A DNA stretch of 31,166 nt from Thermogutta sp039793925 (GTDB lineage: Bacteria; Planctomycetota; Planctomycetia; Pirellulales; Thermoguttaceae): the NCBI RefSeq assembly GCF_039793925.1, contig NZ_JBAMME010000265.1:1-31166 (forward strand), given 5' to 3'. Made by a program: the position numbers and the translations under genes. Shown in pieces: positions 7,317 through 15,844 of the stretch (positions are counted from its first letter, which is position 1; each line of letters begins with the position of its first letter). Under the pieces are notes generated by a model. That model was given only the letters and a program-made list of their open reading frames with translations, did no database searches and was not told where the DNA came from.

Positions 7317-9380
7317 CTACAATACAAGTGCTGCCAGGAGCACAAGCATGCCCAGAACCATGCCCAGGGCATACCACGGGATCAGCCCGTTCTGCACGCT
7401 GCGCAACATGGCTCCCAGAAATCGGGGAATAAGGCCGACGACGTCCACCAGCCAGTCAATCACAAACCGGTCAATCCAGGCGGCAACGCTCGCCAGTCCG
7501 GCCAGCGGTCGGACAATAAACCACTGATAAATCTCATCGAAGAAGAATTTTCTGTAAGAAAGAGTGTAAAGGCCGACGGCTCTGAAGGCAGCGACTATTC
7601 CTTGCACGAACACGCCGGGACCGAGAACTACGCCAGCCGCTAGGGCCACACCCAGTAACGCCAGCACGAGGCTGATCCAGGGGATAGCTCCCGCATGAGC
7701 TACCATGCCATGCCCAGCCAGATGCGCCGCTGCATCCAGGCTTGTCGTTCCGCTCAGGAAATGCTCGACCCACCGCGTTGGTCCCAGCAATGCTCCGACG
7801 ACGACCGAGCCCGCTGCCAGAATTCCCAGCGGGATCAGCATCACCGGGGGAGACTCGTGGACATGGCCGACGCTCTCCGCAGGGAGGCGCTCCTCGCCAA
7901 AGAATGTGCGGAAATAAGCCCGGAAGGTGTATACCGCGGTGAGGAACGCGGTCGCCATTGCTATCGCCAGTAACGTCTGATAGTAGCCGCTGTGAGGGGC
8001 CTTTCCGGCAACAGCGAGGAGGATTTCGTCCTTGCTGAAGAAGCCTGCCAGAGGGAAAATCCCCGCCAGGGCCAGACTGCCAATCAGGAACGTCACGTGC
8101 GTCCACGGCAACCGCCGCCGCAGCCCCCCGATTTGATTCAGGTCGATGACGCCTCCTGTTGCATGCATCACGCTCCCCGCCCCAAGGAACAAGAGAGCTT
8201 TGAAGAAAGCGTGTGTGAAAAGGTGGAACATGGCGGCTGCCGCTCCCACCAGACCGCCCACCGACAGTCCCAAAAACATGTAACCGAGCTGGCTAATTGT
8301 GGAATACGCCAGAATCCGTTTGAGGTCCGTTTGAGTGAGCGCTATGACCGCTGCCATCAGGGCTGTAAACGTCGCGACCCCACCGACAATCTCCAAAACA
8401 TGCGGGGCGACCTGGAACAGCGGCATGCACCGCGCCACCATGTAAACGCCCGCCGTCACCATCGTGGCCGCGTGGATCAGGGCACTCACCGGCGTCGGAC
8501 CTTCCATTGCGTCGGGCAACCACACATGGAGCGGAAACTGGGCGCTCTTTCCGCACGCTCCCGCAAACAGAAGCAGACATGCGACGGTCGCCAGTCCCCC
8601 GTGAATAAGTCCCTTTTCCGGGTGGAGAAGTCGAGCAGTCCCTAGGATCCCGGCAGAAAACACCTCCTGCGTCTGCGGATCAATCGTGTCGTGAAAGTTG
8701 AGGGTTCCATACATCGACCACAGCAGAAAGATGCCCAGGGCAAAACCGAAATCACCCACACGGTTCACCAGGAAGGCTTTTTTTCCTGCTGCGGCGGCTT
8801 CCGGCTTCCTGTACCAGAATCCAATCAGCAGATAGCTACACAGGCCCACCGCCTCCCAGAACACATAAAGAAGGACAAAATTGCTCACCGAAACGAGCAT
8901 GATCATGGAAAAGACAAACAGACTGATATACGTATAGAACCGCCAGTAGCCGGGATCGTCATGCATATATCCGATGGAATAAATCGCCACCAACAGTGAG
9001 ATGAACGTCACTGTGACGAGCATAAACACGGTGAGCGGATCCACCCGCAGCGCAATCGGAATATGGAACCGCACAAAATCCCACGTGCCATGGGGAACAG
9101 GCCGCTCGATGGACGCTCCACTGGGGCTGATGTCCGCCCAGGTCCACAATTCGAACACCCGCTCAAACGTCCGGACGTGTTCTTCAGAATGAGCGTCGTG
9201 AGCCGCCGGTGTGGCTCGGAGCAGCATCCCCAGAAGCGCTAATGAGCCAATGAACGAAATCGCTGTAGCTGTCACGGTGGGCACGTGACTGGCTTCCCGC
9301 AAAACGCGCGGTCCCAGCACAGCCGTCACGAGGGCGGCCACCAATGGCATACCGGCAACCAGGACAATCAAAAAGCTCAT
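7317..9380 (-). CDS. nuoL: NADH-quinone oxidoreductase subunit L
   Basis: The distal antiporter-like subunit of complex I, 687 residues, normally carrying the long lateral helix that runs along the membrane arm. Motifs: LRVDPLTVFMLVTVTFIS, FWEAVGLCSYLLIGFW (helix-5 Glu), GACGKSAQFPLHVWLPDAM (helix-7 Lys), GPTPVSALIHAATMV, TDLKRILAYSTISQLGYM (helix-8 Lys) and LAGIFPLAGFFSKDEIL. The loop after the first two helices is expanded, with a stretch rich in His and Glu around residues 45-80. The ATG at 9380 is chosen because it starts directly with the first helix (MSFLIVLVAG) and lies 5 bases after the nuoK stop. A longer frame reaching 9461 would run inside nuoK and add 27 polar residues. Confidence 0.97.
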   Translation of the reverse strand: MSFLIVLVAGMPLVAALVTAVLGPRVLREASHVPTVTATAISFIGSLALLGMLLRATPAAHDAHSEEHVRTFERVFELWTWADISPSGASIERPVPHGTWDFVRFHIPIALRVDPLTVFMLVTVTFISLLVAIYSIGYMHDDPGYWRFYTYISLFVFSMIMLVSVSNFVLLYVFWEAVGLCSYLLIGFWYRKPEAAAAGKKAFLVNRVGDFGFALGIFLLWSMYGTLNFHDTIDPQTQEVFSAGILGTARLLHPEKGLIHGGLATVACLLLFAGACGKSAQFPLHVWLPDAMEGPTPVSALIHAATMVTAGVYMVARCMPLFQVAPHVLEIVGGVATFTALMAAVIALTQTDLKRILAYSTISQLGYMFLGLSVGGLVGAAAAMFHLFTHAFFKALLFLGAGSVMHATGGVIDLNQIGGLRRRLPWTHVTFLIGSLALAGIFPLAGFFSKDEILLAVAGKAPHSGYYQTLLAIAMATAFLTAVYTFRAYFRTFFGEERLPAESVGHVHESPPVMLIPLGILAAGSVVVGALLGPTRWVEHFLSGTTSLDAAAHLAGHGMVAHAGAIPWISLVLALLGVALAAGVVLGPGVFVQGIVAAFRAVGLYTLSYRKFFFDEIYQWFIVRPLAGLASVAAWIDRFVIDWLVDVVGLIPRFLGAMLRSVQNGLIPWYALGMVLGMLVLLAALVL

Positions 9381-9385
9381 GGTCG

Positions 9386-9835
9386 TCAGACAGTCGGTCG
9401 ATATTCGAGGACTTCTTCCGGAATAACAGGAGCGCGTCCGACCCGCGGCAACTTGGGCCAACTGGGCGGCGGCGGGGGCGGGACTTCCTCCTCTTCCACC
9501 TCCCGAGGAATCTCTCCTAAACCTTCTTCTCGCAGGTGCTGGATCTTCAACACGTCCAGTCCATATCGAGCGCGAACAAGGTTGAGAACCAGGGCCAGTG
9601 CGACTGCCGCCTCAGCCGCCGCCACTGCCATCACAAACAGGGCGAACACCTGCCCCTGTAATTGCCCGTGGAAACGCCCCCAACTCACAAAACTGAGCGA
9701 CACCCCCTGGAGCATCAGCTCCACGGACAAGAACATGAGGATGAGGTTGCGCCGGCTCAAAAAGCCCACCAGCCCCAGTCCAAACAGGCAGGCACCAACC
9801 CATAACTGTTGAATTAAAAGGGCATTCTCAGACAT
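9386..9835 (-). CDS. nuoK: NADH-quinone oxidoreductase subunit K with proline-rich C-terminal extension
   Basis: Small three-helix membrane subunit of complex I in the E-channel of the proton pathway. Residues 1-100 are typical: the two conserved intramembrane glutamates are in LSVELMLQGVSL (E39) and VAAAEAAVALAL (E75), matching E36 and E72 of E. coli. NuoK is normally about 100 residues, but this protein has 149. The extra about 45 residues (nt 9389-9530) are acidic, then proline-rich (EEEE followed by six prolines), ending VLEYRPTV. The start at 9835 begins with MSENALLIQQLWVG. Extending upstream would run into the run of Ns. The gene ends 5 bases before nuoL. The ribosome binding site is weak. 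Confidence 0.95.
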   Translation of the reverse strand: MSENALLIQQLWVGACLFGLGLVGFLSRRNLILMFLSVELMLQGVSLSFVSWGRFHGQLQGQVFALFVMAVAAAEAAVALALVLNLVRARYGLDVLKIQHLREEGLGEIPREVEEEEVPPPPPPSWPKLPRVGRAPVIPEEVLEYRPTV

Positions 9836-9861
9836 CGCTGTCGTGTTCCATCTCTCTCGTC

Positions 9862-9871
9862 NNNNNNNNNN
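9862..9871. other. Assembly gap (10 Ns)
   Basis: Ten consecutive undetermined bases between the 3' end of nuoJ and the start of nuoK. Ten is a common placeholder length, so the true number of missing bases and the reading frame across it are unknown. Confidence 0.95.
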
Positions 9872-10635
9872 GGCAGCCATTCCACCAGGACGGGCATCCC
9901 CGGCGTCTCCCAGCTTCTAAGATCGAGCAAGGGCTCCAGCGGCCGGGTGATGATCGCAGTGGCCCCAATGAGCCCCAGCATCAATAAAAGCCCTAACCCT
10001 TCCACAGCCAGGGGAAACGCCCCAAAAAGTTCCTCACCCAACTCAAGCGTCTTGGTCGGCACTAAACTCGACGCGGCTTTCTCGGCGCTTAAGAGAGCCG
10101 TCTGAGTAGCCTCATTTTGTGCATCTTGCGGCCGCAACGCCTCCAGGGCACTCCCGCTCACTAGACCGATCAGTACGACCCCGGCCAGCGACGCGATGAA
10201 AGGCTCCCAACTTCTCCGATTAAACCCCGCCTGACCACGCGGTTCGTCAAGCATGATCAAAAAGAGAAAGACCACCAGAATGGCCCCAATGTACACCACA
10301 ATCAGGGCCATGGAAACGAACTCTGCTCCGTGGTACAAAATCAGCCCCGCTGTGCCCAGGACCGTCATCCCGAACCACAGGGCACTGTAAAGCGGACGGA
10401 GCGAGGTGATCATGGCCACCGCCGAGCCCAGTGTGACCAGCGTCATTCCCCAAAGGACGCTTCGGGCAAGAAAACCACCAAACGAGGGAATCAGGCTGGC
10501 CATCATCACCAGTCCCGAGGCCACTAGGATCCAGCCCGGGGTTCGACGCCGATCCGTCCCCCAGGGCAGGGCCCAGAACAGCCCCGCCAGAGTCAACAAC
10601 ATCCCCGCTAAAAGAATGGTTGTGCCCGAAACCAT
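9872..10635 (-). CDS. nuoJ: NADH-quinone oxidoreductase subunit J, 3' end lost in gap
   Basis: Membrane subunit J of complex I, with five helices; its third helix contributes to coupling between quinone reduction and pumping. The motif ALWFGMTVLGTAGLILYHGAEF followed by IVVYIGAILVVFLFLIMLDE is the classic helix-2/helix-3 region. The loop before helix 5 is longish (about residues 175-210). About 254 codons are readable before the Ns. Reading straight through the gap continues 15 codons to a stop at 9814 that would overlap nuoK, but since the gap length is arbitrary the true C-terminus is unknown. The start has AAGGTGG 7 bases upstream. The readable length already exceeds E. coli NuoJ (184 residues). 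Confidence 0.93.
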
Positions 10636-10693
10636 CGTATTTCCACCTTTTCCGGCAACGTCTGCCTGAAAGAATTTGCCCCTCGCCTGTCAG

Positions 10694-11263
10694 TCAGGTC
10701 TCTCCGGTAGCCGAGTCACTCGTCTGGTCTTCCAACACGTCCCGCTCCCGCATCCAACGGGGAGGCTCAAGGTCTTTAGTCTGATCATACACGCTGAGCA
10801 GCTTCTCTTTGTCGAAAATCATCTCATCCCGGCTCTTGCCGGACAGATCGTACAAGCTCGTCAGTTCGATGGCATCCACGGGACACGCTTCCTCACACAT
10901 CCCGCAGAATATGCAGCGGAGCATATCGATGTTGAACACCACGGGATACTTTTCGCGATCGGGCCAGGGACTGGGCGCGGCCACAATGTCGATACAATGG
11001 GCGGGACAGGCAGTCGCGCAGAGAAAACAGGCAACACATTTCACCCGGCCCTGCTCATCCCGATTGAGACGGTGCACCCCCCGGTAAATGATCGGATCCG
11101 GAAACTCGTGGCGCTCTTCGGGAAATTGCACCGTGATTTTCGGACTGACCAGGTGGCGGAATGTGGTGGTCAGGCCTTCAATGAACAGCGGCAAATAGGA
11201 CCGCTCGGCCGGTGTCAACGGCGACTCGTCCACCCAGCGTATTTCGGAGCTATCGGGCTTCAT
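10694..11263 (-). CDS. nuoI: NADH-quinone oxidoreductase subunit I (2x[4Fe-4S])
   Basis: Peripheral-arm subunit carrying clusters N6a and N6b, which pass electrons to cluster N2 in NuoB. Two ferredoxin motifs are visible: CVACFLCATACP (C76, C79, C82, C86) and CIFCGMCEEACP (C117, C120, C123, C127), each completed by the usual cross-ligation after a proline. Length is 189 residues from the ATG at 11263. A GTG at 11281 that overlaps the nuoH stop codon is also in frame. However, the strong GAGGGGAG lies between the two and is placed correctly only for the ATG. The C-terminal 60 residues are charged and more extended than in E. coli. Confidence 0.97.
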   Translation of the reverse strand: MKPDSSEIRWVDESPLTPAERSYLPLFIEGLTTTFRHLVSPKITVQFPEERHEFPDPIIYRGVHRLNRDEQGRVKCVACFLCATACPAHCIDIVAAPSPWPDREKYPVVFNIDMLRCIFCGMCEEACPVDAIELTSLYDLSGKSRDEMIFDKEKLLSVYDQTKDLEPPRWMRERDVLEDQTSDSATGET

Positions 11264-11271
11264 GCGACAAA

Positions 11272-11279
11272 CTCCCCTC
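11272..11279 (-). promoter_or_regulatory. Ribosome binding site of nuoI
   Basis: GAGGGGAG on the minus strand overlaps the nuoH stop codon and sits 8 bases before the ATG at 11263. It argues for that start over the GTG at 11281, which would place the site inside the coding sequence. Confidence 0.6.
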
Positions 11280-12561
11280 ACTCTTCATTGTCGAAGCTCG
11301 GCTGCCAGGCTTTTGCCGTCGGGCGAACACCAGCCGGGATGGCCTGTTCCGGCTGCCTTGCCAATCTCACCAGGTCCTGGCGCGGCCGATTGTCATACGA
11401 AGGCGGGCTGAGCTGGGCCGTCACGATCCACACCGCAATCAGTGCCGCCCAGTTGATGACTGCCAAAAGGGCAAGGCCCCGGCCACCTTCCAGCCCCAGC
11501 ACCTCTTCCCCGCCCGAATACCACCAGACCAAGATCACCAGCGGCACCATTCCCCACGGAATGAGAACTTTCCACGCCAGCCGCATGAGCTGATCGAACC
11601 GGAACCGCGGCCAACTCCAGCGCATCATCATGAAAAACCAGATGACCAGGAGAACCTTCACCGCGAAGACGATAATGCGCAGCAGTGCCCCACCGATCCC
11701 GGCCACAGGTTCCGAACCCGTCAGCCCCCAGAAATGCCATCCTCCCAAGAACAACAGGACAATGAGCACCGCGGCCGTCACCATGTGGAGGAATTCTGAA
11801 ACGAGGTACGTCATCAAACGCATGCCGCTGTATTCGGTATGAAACCCACCCACGAGCTCCTGTTCGGTTTCCGGCAGGTCAAAGGGAAGCCTGGCCGCCT
11901 CGGCCGTGACTGCCACGAAAAACACCACGAACGTCAGCGGATGCAGGACGATATTCCATACGCCCGTTTGCGCTTGCTGGAGCACCATCTGATCAAGTTG
12001 GAGGCTGCCCGCATACAGCGCCACCACCAGAAGCGTCAAGCTCAACGGGATTTCGTACGCGATAAGCTGAGCGGCAGCACGAAGTGCACCAAATAGGCTG
12101 TACTTATTTCGGCTGGCCCAGCCTCCTGCGATCACACCATAGACGGCCGCCCCATTAGCGGCAAAGAGATACACGAGCGCTGCATCAAATTGCGGCACAA
12201 TCGTCAGATCGATGGGTCGCCACCCCGAAATGCCCAGATCCACCTGGCCCAGAGGCACCACGGCGTACACCGCCACAGCCGCCACAAAGGTGAGAATCGG
12301 CCCCAAGTTGTAAACGACTCGATCCACATGTCCGGGAACGTACTCCTCTTTGAAGATCAATTTGAGACCATCAGCGATCGGTTGTCCCAAACCAAAGAGG
12401 CGGATATTGGTGAGAGGAATCCCCACGCGGTTGGGCCCAATCCGGTCCTGAACCCACGCGGCAATCCACCGCTCCACGAGGACCAGGTAGGCCGCCCCGG
12501 TCATCAAGACCCCCAGTGCAAGGGCAATTTTCACACATGTTTCGATAATCAATCCGACCAT
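11278..12561 (-). CDS. nuoH: NADH-quinone oxidoreductase subunit H
   Basis: Membrane subunit H at the junction of the two arms of complex I, which forms most of the quinone tunnel with NuoB and NuoD. It is the equivalent of mitochondrial ND1. Family motifs include ERWIAAWVQDRIGPNRVG, QPIADGLKLIFKEEYVPG, GGWASRNKYSLFGALRAAAQ, AYEIPLSL, RLPFDLPETEQELVGGFHTEYSG and RWSWPRFRFDQLMRLAWK. At 427 residues it is longer than E. coli NuoH (325). The extra length is mostly a charged C-terminal tail of about 50 residues after the last helix. GAGG precedes the ATG by about 8 bases. The stop overlaps the region carrying the nuoI ribosome binding site, so the two genes are probably translationally coupled. 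Confidence 0.97.
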   Translation of the reverse strand: MVGLIIETCVKIALALGVLMTGAAYLVLVERWIAAWVQDRIGPNRVGIPLTNIRLFGLGQPIADGLKLIFKEEYVPGHVDRVVYNLGPILTFVAAVAVYAVVPLGQVDLGISGWRPIDLTIVPQFDAALVYLFAANGAAVYGVIAGGWASRNKYSLFGALRAAAQLIAYEIPLSLTLLVVALYAGSLQLDQMVLQQAQTGVWNIVLHPLTFVVFFVAVTAEAARLPFDLPETEQELVGGFHTEYSGMRLMTYLVSEFLHMVTAAVLIVLLFLGGWHFWGLTGSEPVAGIGGALLRIIVFAVKVLLVIWFFMMMRWSWPRFRFDQLMRLAWKVLIPWGMVPLVILVWWYSGGEEVLGLEGGRGLALLAVINWAALIAVWIVTAQLSPPSYDNRPRQDLVRLARQPEQAIPAGVRPTAKAWQPSFDNEE

Positions 12562-12687
12562 ATTCTAGCCTCAATTGGGCTGATCCGCTGATTCGGTGCG
12601 GTGTCTCTTCGGGCTATCCTTTCCAGCGATTCGGACAATCCTCGCTTGCCGTTTTGACCTTCGCCTCACAAAGTTGTTATCCGTGCG

Positions 12688-14325
12688 CTAGGCTGTGGTG
12701 GCCTGTGTTTCTGCGGTACTCGGCGCCAACTGGTTGACCCGCAGATCCACACCCACTTCAGGGATTTCCCCGGCAGCCGCCGAAAAGTACGGCAGTTCCG
12801 CCGCCAGTTCTCCCAGAATGAGCCGGGGCTGATACACTCCCGTTCGACCGCTCAGCTCCCAGAAGACCATGCCCACGCAGCGGCTGCCGAGGGGCGGCCG
12901 AACCGCGCGCTGCAACCACTGCAGCCGATGATTCCGGTTCACGTAGGATCCCTCATGTTCGGCATAGGTCGCCATTCCCAAAAGCAAATCCACTTTTTCG
13001 CTGAGAGGGCTGGGAAACAGATCGGCCAGTGCCACCCAGTTTGCCTTTCTCACCGCCGCCGCATGCGCTTCATCGAGCCACGGCTTGATATAGCCTGCCA
13101 GGAAAATGACGCGATCAATCCGGCCCGCCGCGAGTTCCTCCAGAAACTCCGGCCAACCGAACACTTCATTCCCCAAACCGTAAGCAATGGCTTCCACCCC
13201 AAGCCGGTTGGGGCATTTTTCGGCTGAGATCACGAAGCCACCCGGGAATCGCTCATCTTCCCCTTCTCGCGGGACGGGTCCCAGAGCGATTACGCTTTCC
13301 GGGTGCGTGTTCCGCAGCCATTGAGCGGCAAGATACGCTTCCTCGTTGGTAAGGAATGGGGACAGACACAGTGCCGGGCGCGACGCCGTTCGTACCTTCT
13401 CCTCGATCTCCCGGAGAGCTTCATTCCAGCCGATGGCCGCCAAGCCACTCGCTTTCCGACGCATCACCCCCCGGATTCGGCTGGGGTGATGGATGAAAGG
13501 ATATCCATACCGCCCGTCGTTGCAGATCCACCATTTGTTGACGAACATATTCTCCCGCGGCTTGATGCGGTGGACGCGATCCTGGTTCTCCTCGATCCAG
13601 ATGGAACACCCTGTGGCACACAGCCCGCACACACTGGCCTTGCGACGGAGAAACCACACCCGCTGCTTGTAAAGGAAGTCCTTATCAGCCAGGGCCCCCA
13701 CCGGACAGAGATCCACCACGTTGCCGGAGAGCTTGTTGTGAAGCGGAACGTCGGGAAGCACGTCAATTTCCTCGTGCGTCCCGCGATTGACAATCATGAG
13801 CTCCGAAGTCCCCGAAATCTCTCGTGTGAACCGCACGCAGCGGCTGCACATGATACAGCGGTCCACGAACAGAAACAGGTCTCCGATGTCCCGTTTTCGA
13901 CTGGTGATCGGCCGAATATCGGCCCGACGCTCTCCCTGCCCGTATTGAAAATGATAATCCTGAAGCCGACATTCCCCGGCTTTATCACAGATAGGACAGT
14001 CGATGGGATGGCGGAGAAGTAAGTCCTCCTCCACCATCGCGCGGGCTCTTGCCACCTTCTCGCTGTTAGTGACAATCACCATGCCATCTTTGACCAACGT
14101 GTTGCAGGCAGGGACGAGTTTGGGCAGCATGACGATATTTCCCGTCTGGGGATCGCGTGTCCCCATCTCGATCAAACACATCCGGCAACTGGCGACCACG
14201 GACAAGCCAGGGTGCCAGCAGTAATGGGGAATCTCCACGCCTGCCCGCGCTGCTGCCTCGATGGCGTTCAGGCGTTCCCCCGCTTTGATTTCAATTTCTT
14301 TTCCGTCAACAATCACCACGGGCAT
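12688..14325 (-). CDS. nuoG: NADH-quinone oxidoreductase subunit G, short form with N7 site
   Basis: Large iron-sulfur subunit of the NADH-oxidising module, 545 residues. Domains in order: [2Fe-2S] ferredoxin (C36, C47, C50, C74; cluster N1b), His-Cys3 [4Fe-4S] (RHPIDCPICDKAGEC; N5), [4Fe-4S] (CIMCSRCVRF ... CPVGAL; N4), then the start of a molybdopterin-oxidoreductase-like domain. That domain carries Cys-x2-Cys-x3-Cys-x27-Cys at C233, C236, C240 and C268, which is the pattern of the extra cluster N7 known from E. coli and Thermus. The remainder is much shorter than in E. coli (about 900 residues), so the non-catalytic molybdopterin-like part is reduced. The start is the ATG at 14325, backed by GGAAGGAAG 6 bases upstream. 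An in-frame GTG at 14361 is less likely. Confidence 0.96.
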   Translation of the reverse strand: MPVVIVDGKEIEIKAGERLNAIEAAARAGVEIPHYCWHPGLSVVASCRMCLIEMGTRDPQTGNIVMLPKLVPACNTLVKDGMVIVTNSEKVARARAMVEEDLLLRHPIDCPICDKAGECRLQDYHFQYGQGERRADIRPITSRKRDIGDLFLFVDRCIMCSRCVRFTREISGTSELMIVNRGTHEEIDVLPDVPLHNKLSGNVVDLCPVGALADKDFLYKQRVWFLRRKASVCGLCATGCSIWIEENQDRVHRIKPRENMFVNKWWICNDGRYGYPFIHHPSRIRGVMRRKASGLAAIGWNEALREIEEKVRTASRPALCLSPFLTNEEAYLAAQWLRNTHPESVIALGPVPREGEDERFPGGFVISAEKCPNRLGVEAIAYGLGNEVFGWPEFLEELAAGRIDRVIFLAGYIKPWLDEAHAAAVRKANWVALADLFPSPLSEKVDLLLGMATYAEHEGSYVNRNHRLQWLQRAVRPPLGSRCVGMVFWELSGRTGVYQPRLILGELAAELPYFSAAAGEIPEVGVDLRVNQLAPSTAETQATTA

Positions 14326-14331
14326 GATTAA

Positions 14332-14340
14332 CTTCCTTCC
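14332..14340 (-). promoter_or_regulatory. Ribosome binding site of nuoG
   Basis: GGAAGGAAG on the minus strand, 6 bases before the ATG at 14325. It decides the start against the upstream in-frame GTG at 14361. Confidence 0.6.
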
Positions 14341-14437
14341 CGCCTTGTCTTCACTTACCACTCAGGGTTCACTGCCCAGCTTTTCCCGCCGTTATCACGC
14401 GATTCGCCCGCTCAAATTCTCTCCCCATCTTCCTCTG

Positions 14438-15823
14438 TTATGCCTGAAACGATACGGAACTTCCCTTTTGGGAACAGGTTCCATTATCGAGAGCGGGTAC
14501 CGGACGTCGGATTTTGTAGCCGGTGGGGTTCGTTCGTTTGATATAATCTTCCAACTCTTCTCGAAACTTGCGAATCGCCGTCTTCATTGGCCATGCAGCG
14601 CCATCTGCCAACCCGCAAATGGTTGTGCCCGGGATAATGCCGATGTTGTCCGCAATTTCCAAAAGGAGATCGAGATCCACCAGTCTCCCTCGCCCTGCTT
14701 TGATCCTCCTCACAATTTGCAGGGCCCAACTCGTTCCTTCCCGACACGGCGTGCATTGACCGCAGCTTTCGTGAGCGAAAAACCGACAACTGTTGTGAAG
14801 GAATTCAATAATCGGATACGTCTCGTCCATGACGATGACGCCCCCTGTCCCCAGCCCCAGGCATCCCTTTTGAACTGGCCCCACGAAATCCATGGGCACG
14901 TCCAGTTCGTCTGCGGAGAGCAGCCCGGTGCTCAATCCCCCGGGCACAACCGCCTTGGCGCGGCGGCCCTTCCAAACCCCACCGCCGAATTTTTCGATCA
15001 ACTCGCGACAGGAAATTCCCAGCGGTGCCTCATAACACCCCGGCCGATTGACGTGCCCGCTGATACAGAACAGTTTTGGCCCAAAACTTCCCGGGTCACG
15101 GGGATCATCGGGAGCAGGAGGCACACCAATGGTGCGGAACCAGTCGGCCCCACGCTCCACGATATGTTTCACGCAGGCAAGCGTCTCCACGTTGTTGACA
15201 ACGGTGGGCTTGCGAAAGAGTCCTTCGACTGCCGGGAAAGGAGGTTTGCTGCGCGGCCACGCCCGCTTTCCTTCAATGCTCTCGATCAGGCCGGTTTCCT
15301 CCCCGCAGATGTAGGCGCCCGCTCCTCGATGAATGTAAACATCCAGCGAAAAATTTGAACCAAGAATGTTCTTACCCAAATAACCCGCCGCGTAGGCTTC
15401 GTCGATGGCAGCCTGAAGCCGCCGCAAGGCCAATGGGTATTCATAGCGGAGATAGATGTAAGCCGTCGTCGCACGTGTGGCATAGGCACTGAGGATCGTC
15501 CCCTCCAGCACCTGATGAGGATCCAGTTCCATGAGGACACGGTTGCAGAACGTGCCCGGCTCACTTTCATCCGCATTGACGCACAGGTAAATGGGTCCCG
15601 GATGATCCGCGGGAAGAAACGACCATTTCAGCCCTGTGGGAAACCCTGCGCCACCGCGGCCCCGTAAACCGCTTCGTCGAACCTCGTCCACGACCTGTGC
15701 GGGGGAAAGCTCCCGCAGCGCCCGGCGCAAAGTTTGGTATCCTCCTGTCGCCTCGTAGGCGGCCAGGGTATGACTGTCAGGGCGATGGATGTTCGCTAAC
15801 AGGACCGGTTCAAAATTCTCCAT
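14438..15823 (-). CDS. nuoF: NADH-quinone oxidoreductase subunit F (NADH/FMN site)
   Basis: Catalytic subunit that binds NADH and FMN and carries cluster N3; 461 residues. The nucleotide/flavin region shows LRGRGGAGFPTGLKW near residue 53, then VNADESEPGTFCNR and GAGAYICGEETGLIESIEG. Cluster N3 ligands are in SCGQCTPCREGT (C354, C357, C360) and the later TTICGLADGA (C403). The C-terminus is extended by about 35 residues beyond FREELEDYI. The gene lies 21 bases after nuoE and 112 bases before nuoG, the conserved E-F-G order of the NADH dehydrogenase module. The ribosome binding site is weak. Confidence 0.97.
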   Translation of the reverse strand: MENFEPVLLANIHRPDSHTLAAYEATGGYQTLRRALRELSPAQVVDEVRRSGLRGRGGAGFPTGLKWSFLPADHPGPIYLCVNADESEPGTFCNRVLMELDPHQVLEGTILSAYATRATTAYIYLRYEYPLALRRLQAAIDEAYAAGYLGKNILGSNFSLDVYIHRGAGAYICGEETGLIESIEGKRAWPRSKPPFPAVEGLFRKPTVVNNVETLACVKHIVERGADWFRTIGVPPAPDDPRDPGSFGPKLFCISGHVNRPGCYEAPLGISCRELIEKFGGGVWKGRRAKAVVPGGLSTGLLSADELDVPMDFVGPVQKGCLGLGTGGVIVMDETYPIIEFLHNSCRFFAHESCGQCTPCREGTSWALQIVRRIKAGRGRLVDLDLLLEIADNIGIIPGTTICGLADGAAWPMKTAIRKFREELEDYIKRTNPTGYKIRRPVPALDNGTCSQKGSSVSFQA

Positions 15824-15844
15824 GGCGCTCTCTAGCGGAAGCCT

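Noticed and set aside
9381..9461. N-terminal extension of nuoL by 27 residues
   Set aside because: It would run inside nuoK, is polar, and precedes a normal first helix that starts at the ATG at 9380.
10676..11593. Plus-strand open frame of 305 codons over nuoI and the end of nuoH
   Set aside because: It is a shadow of iron-sulfur and membrane subunit genes with convincing motifs on the minus strand.
14261..15358. Long plus-strand open frame (365 codons) antisense to nuoG and nuoF
   Set aside because: It lies opposite two certain genes and has no domain, membrane or ribosome-site signal. GC-rich coding DNA often gives such antisense frames.
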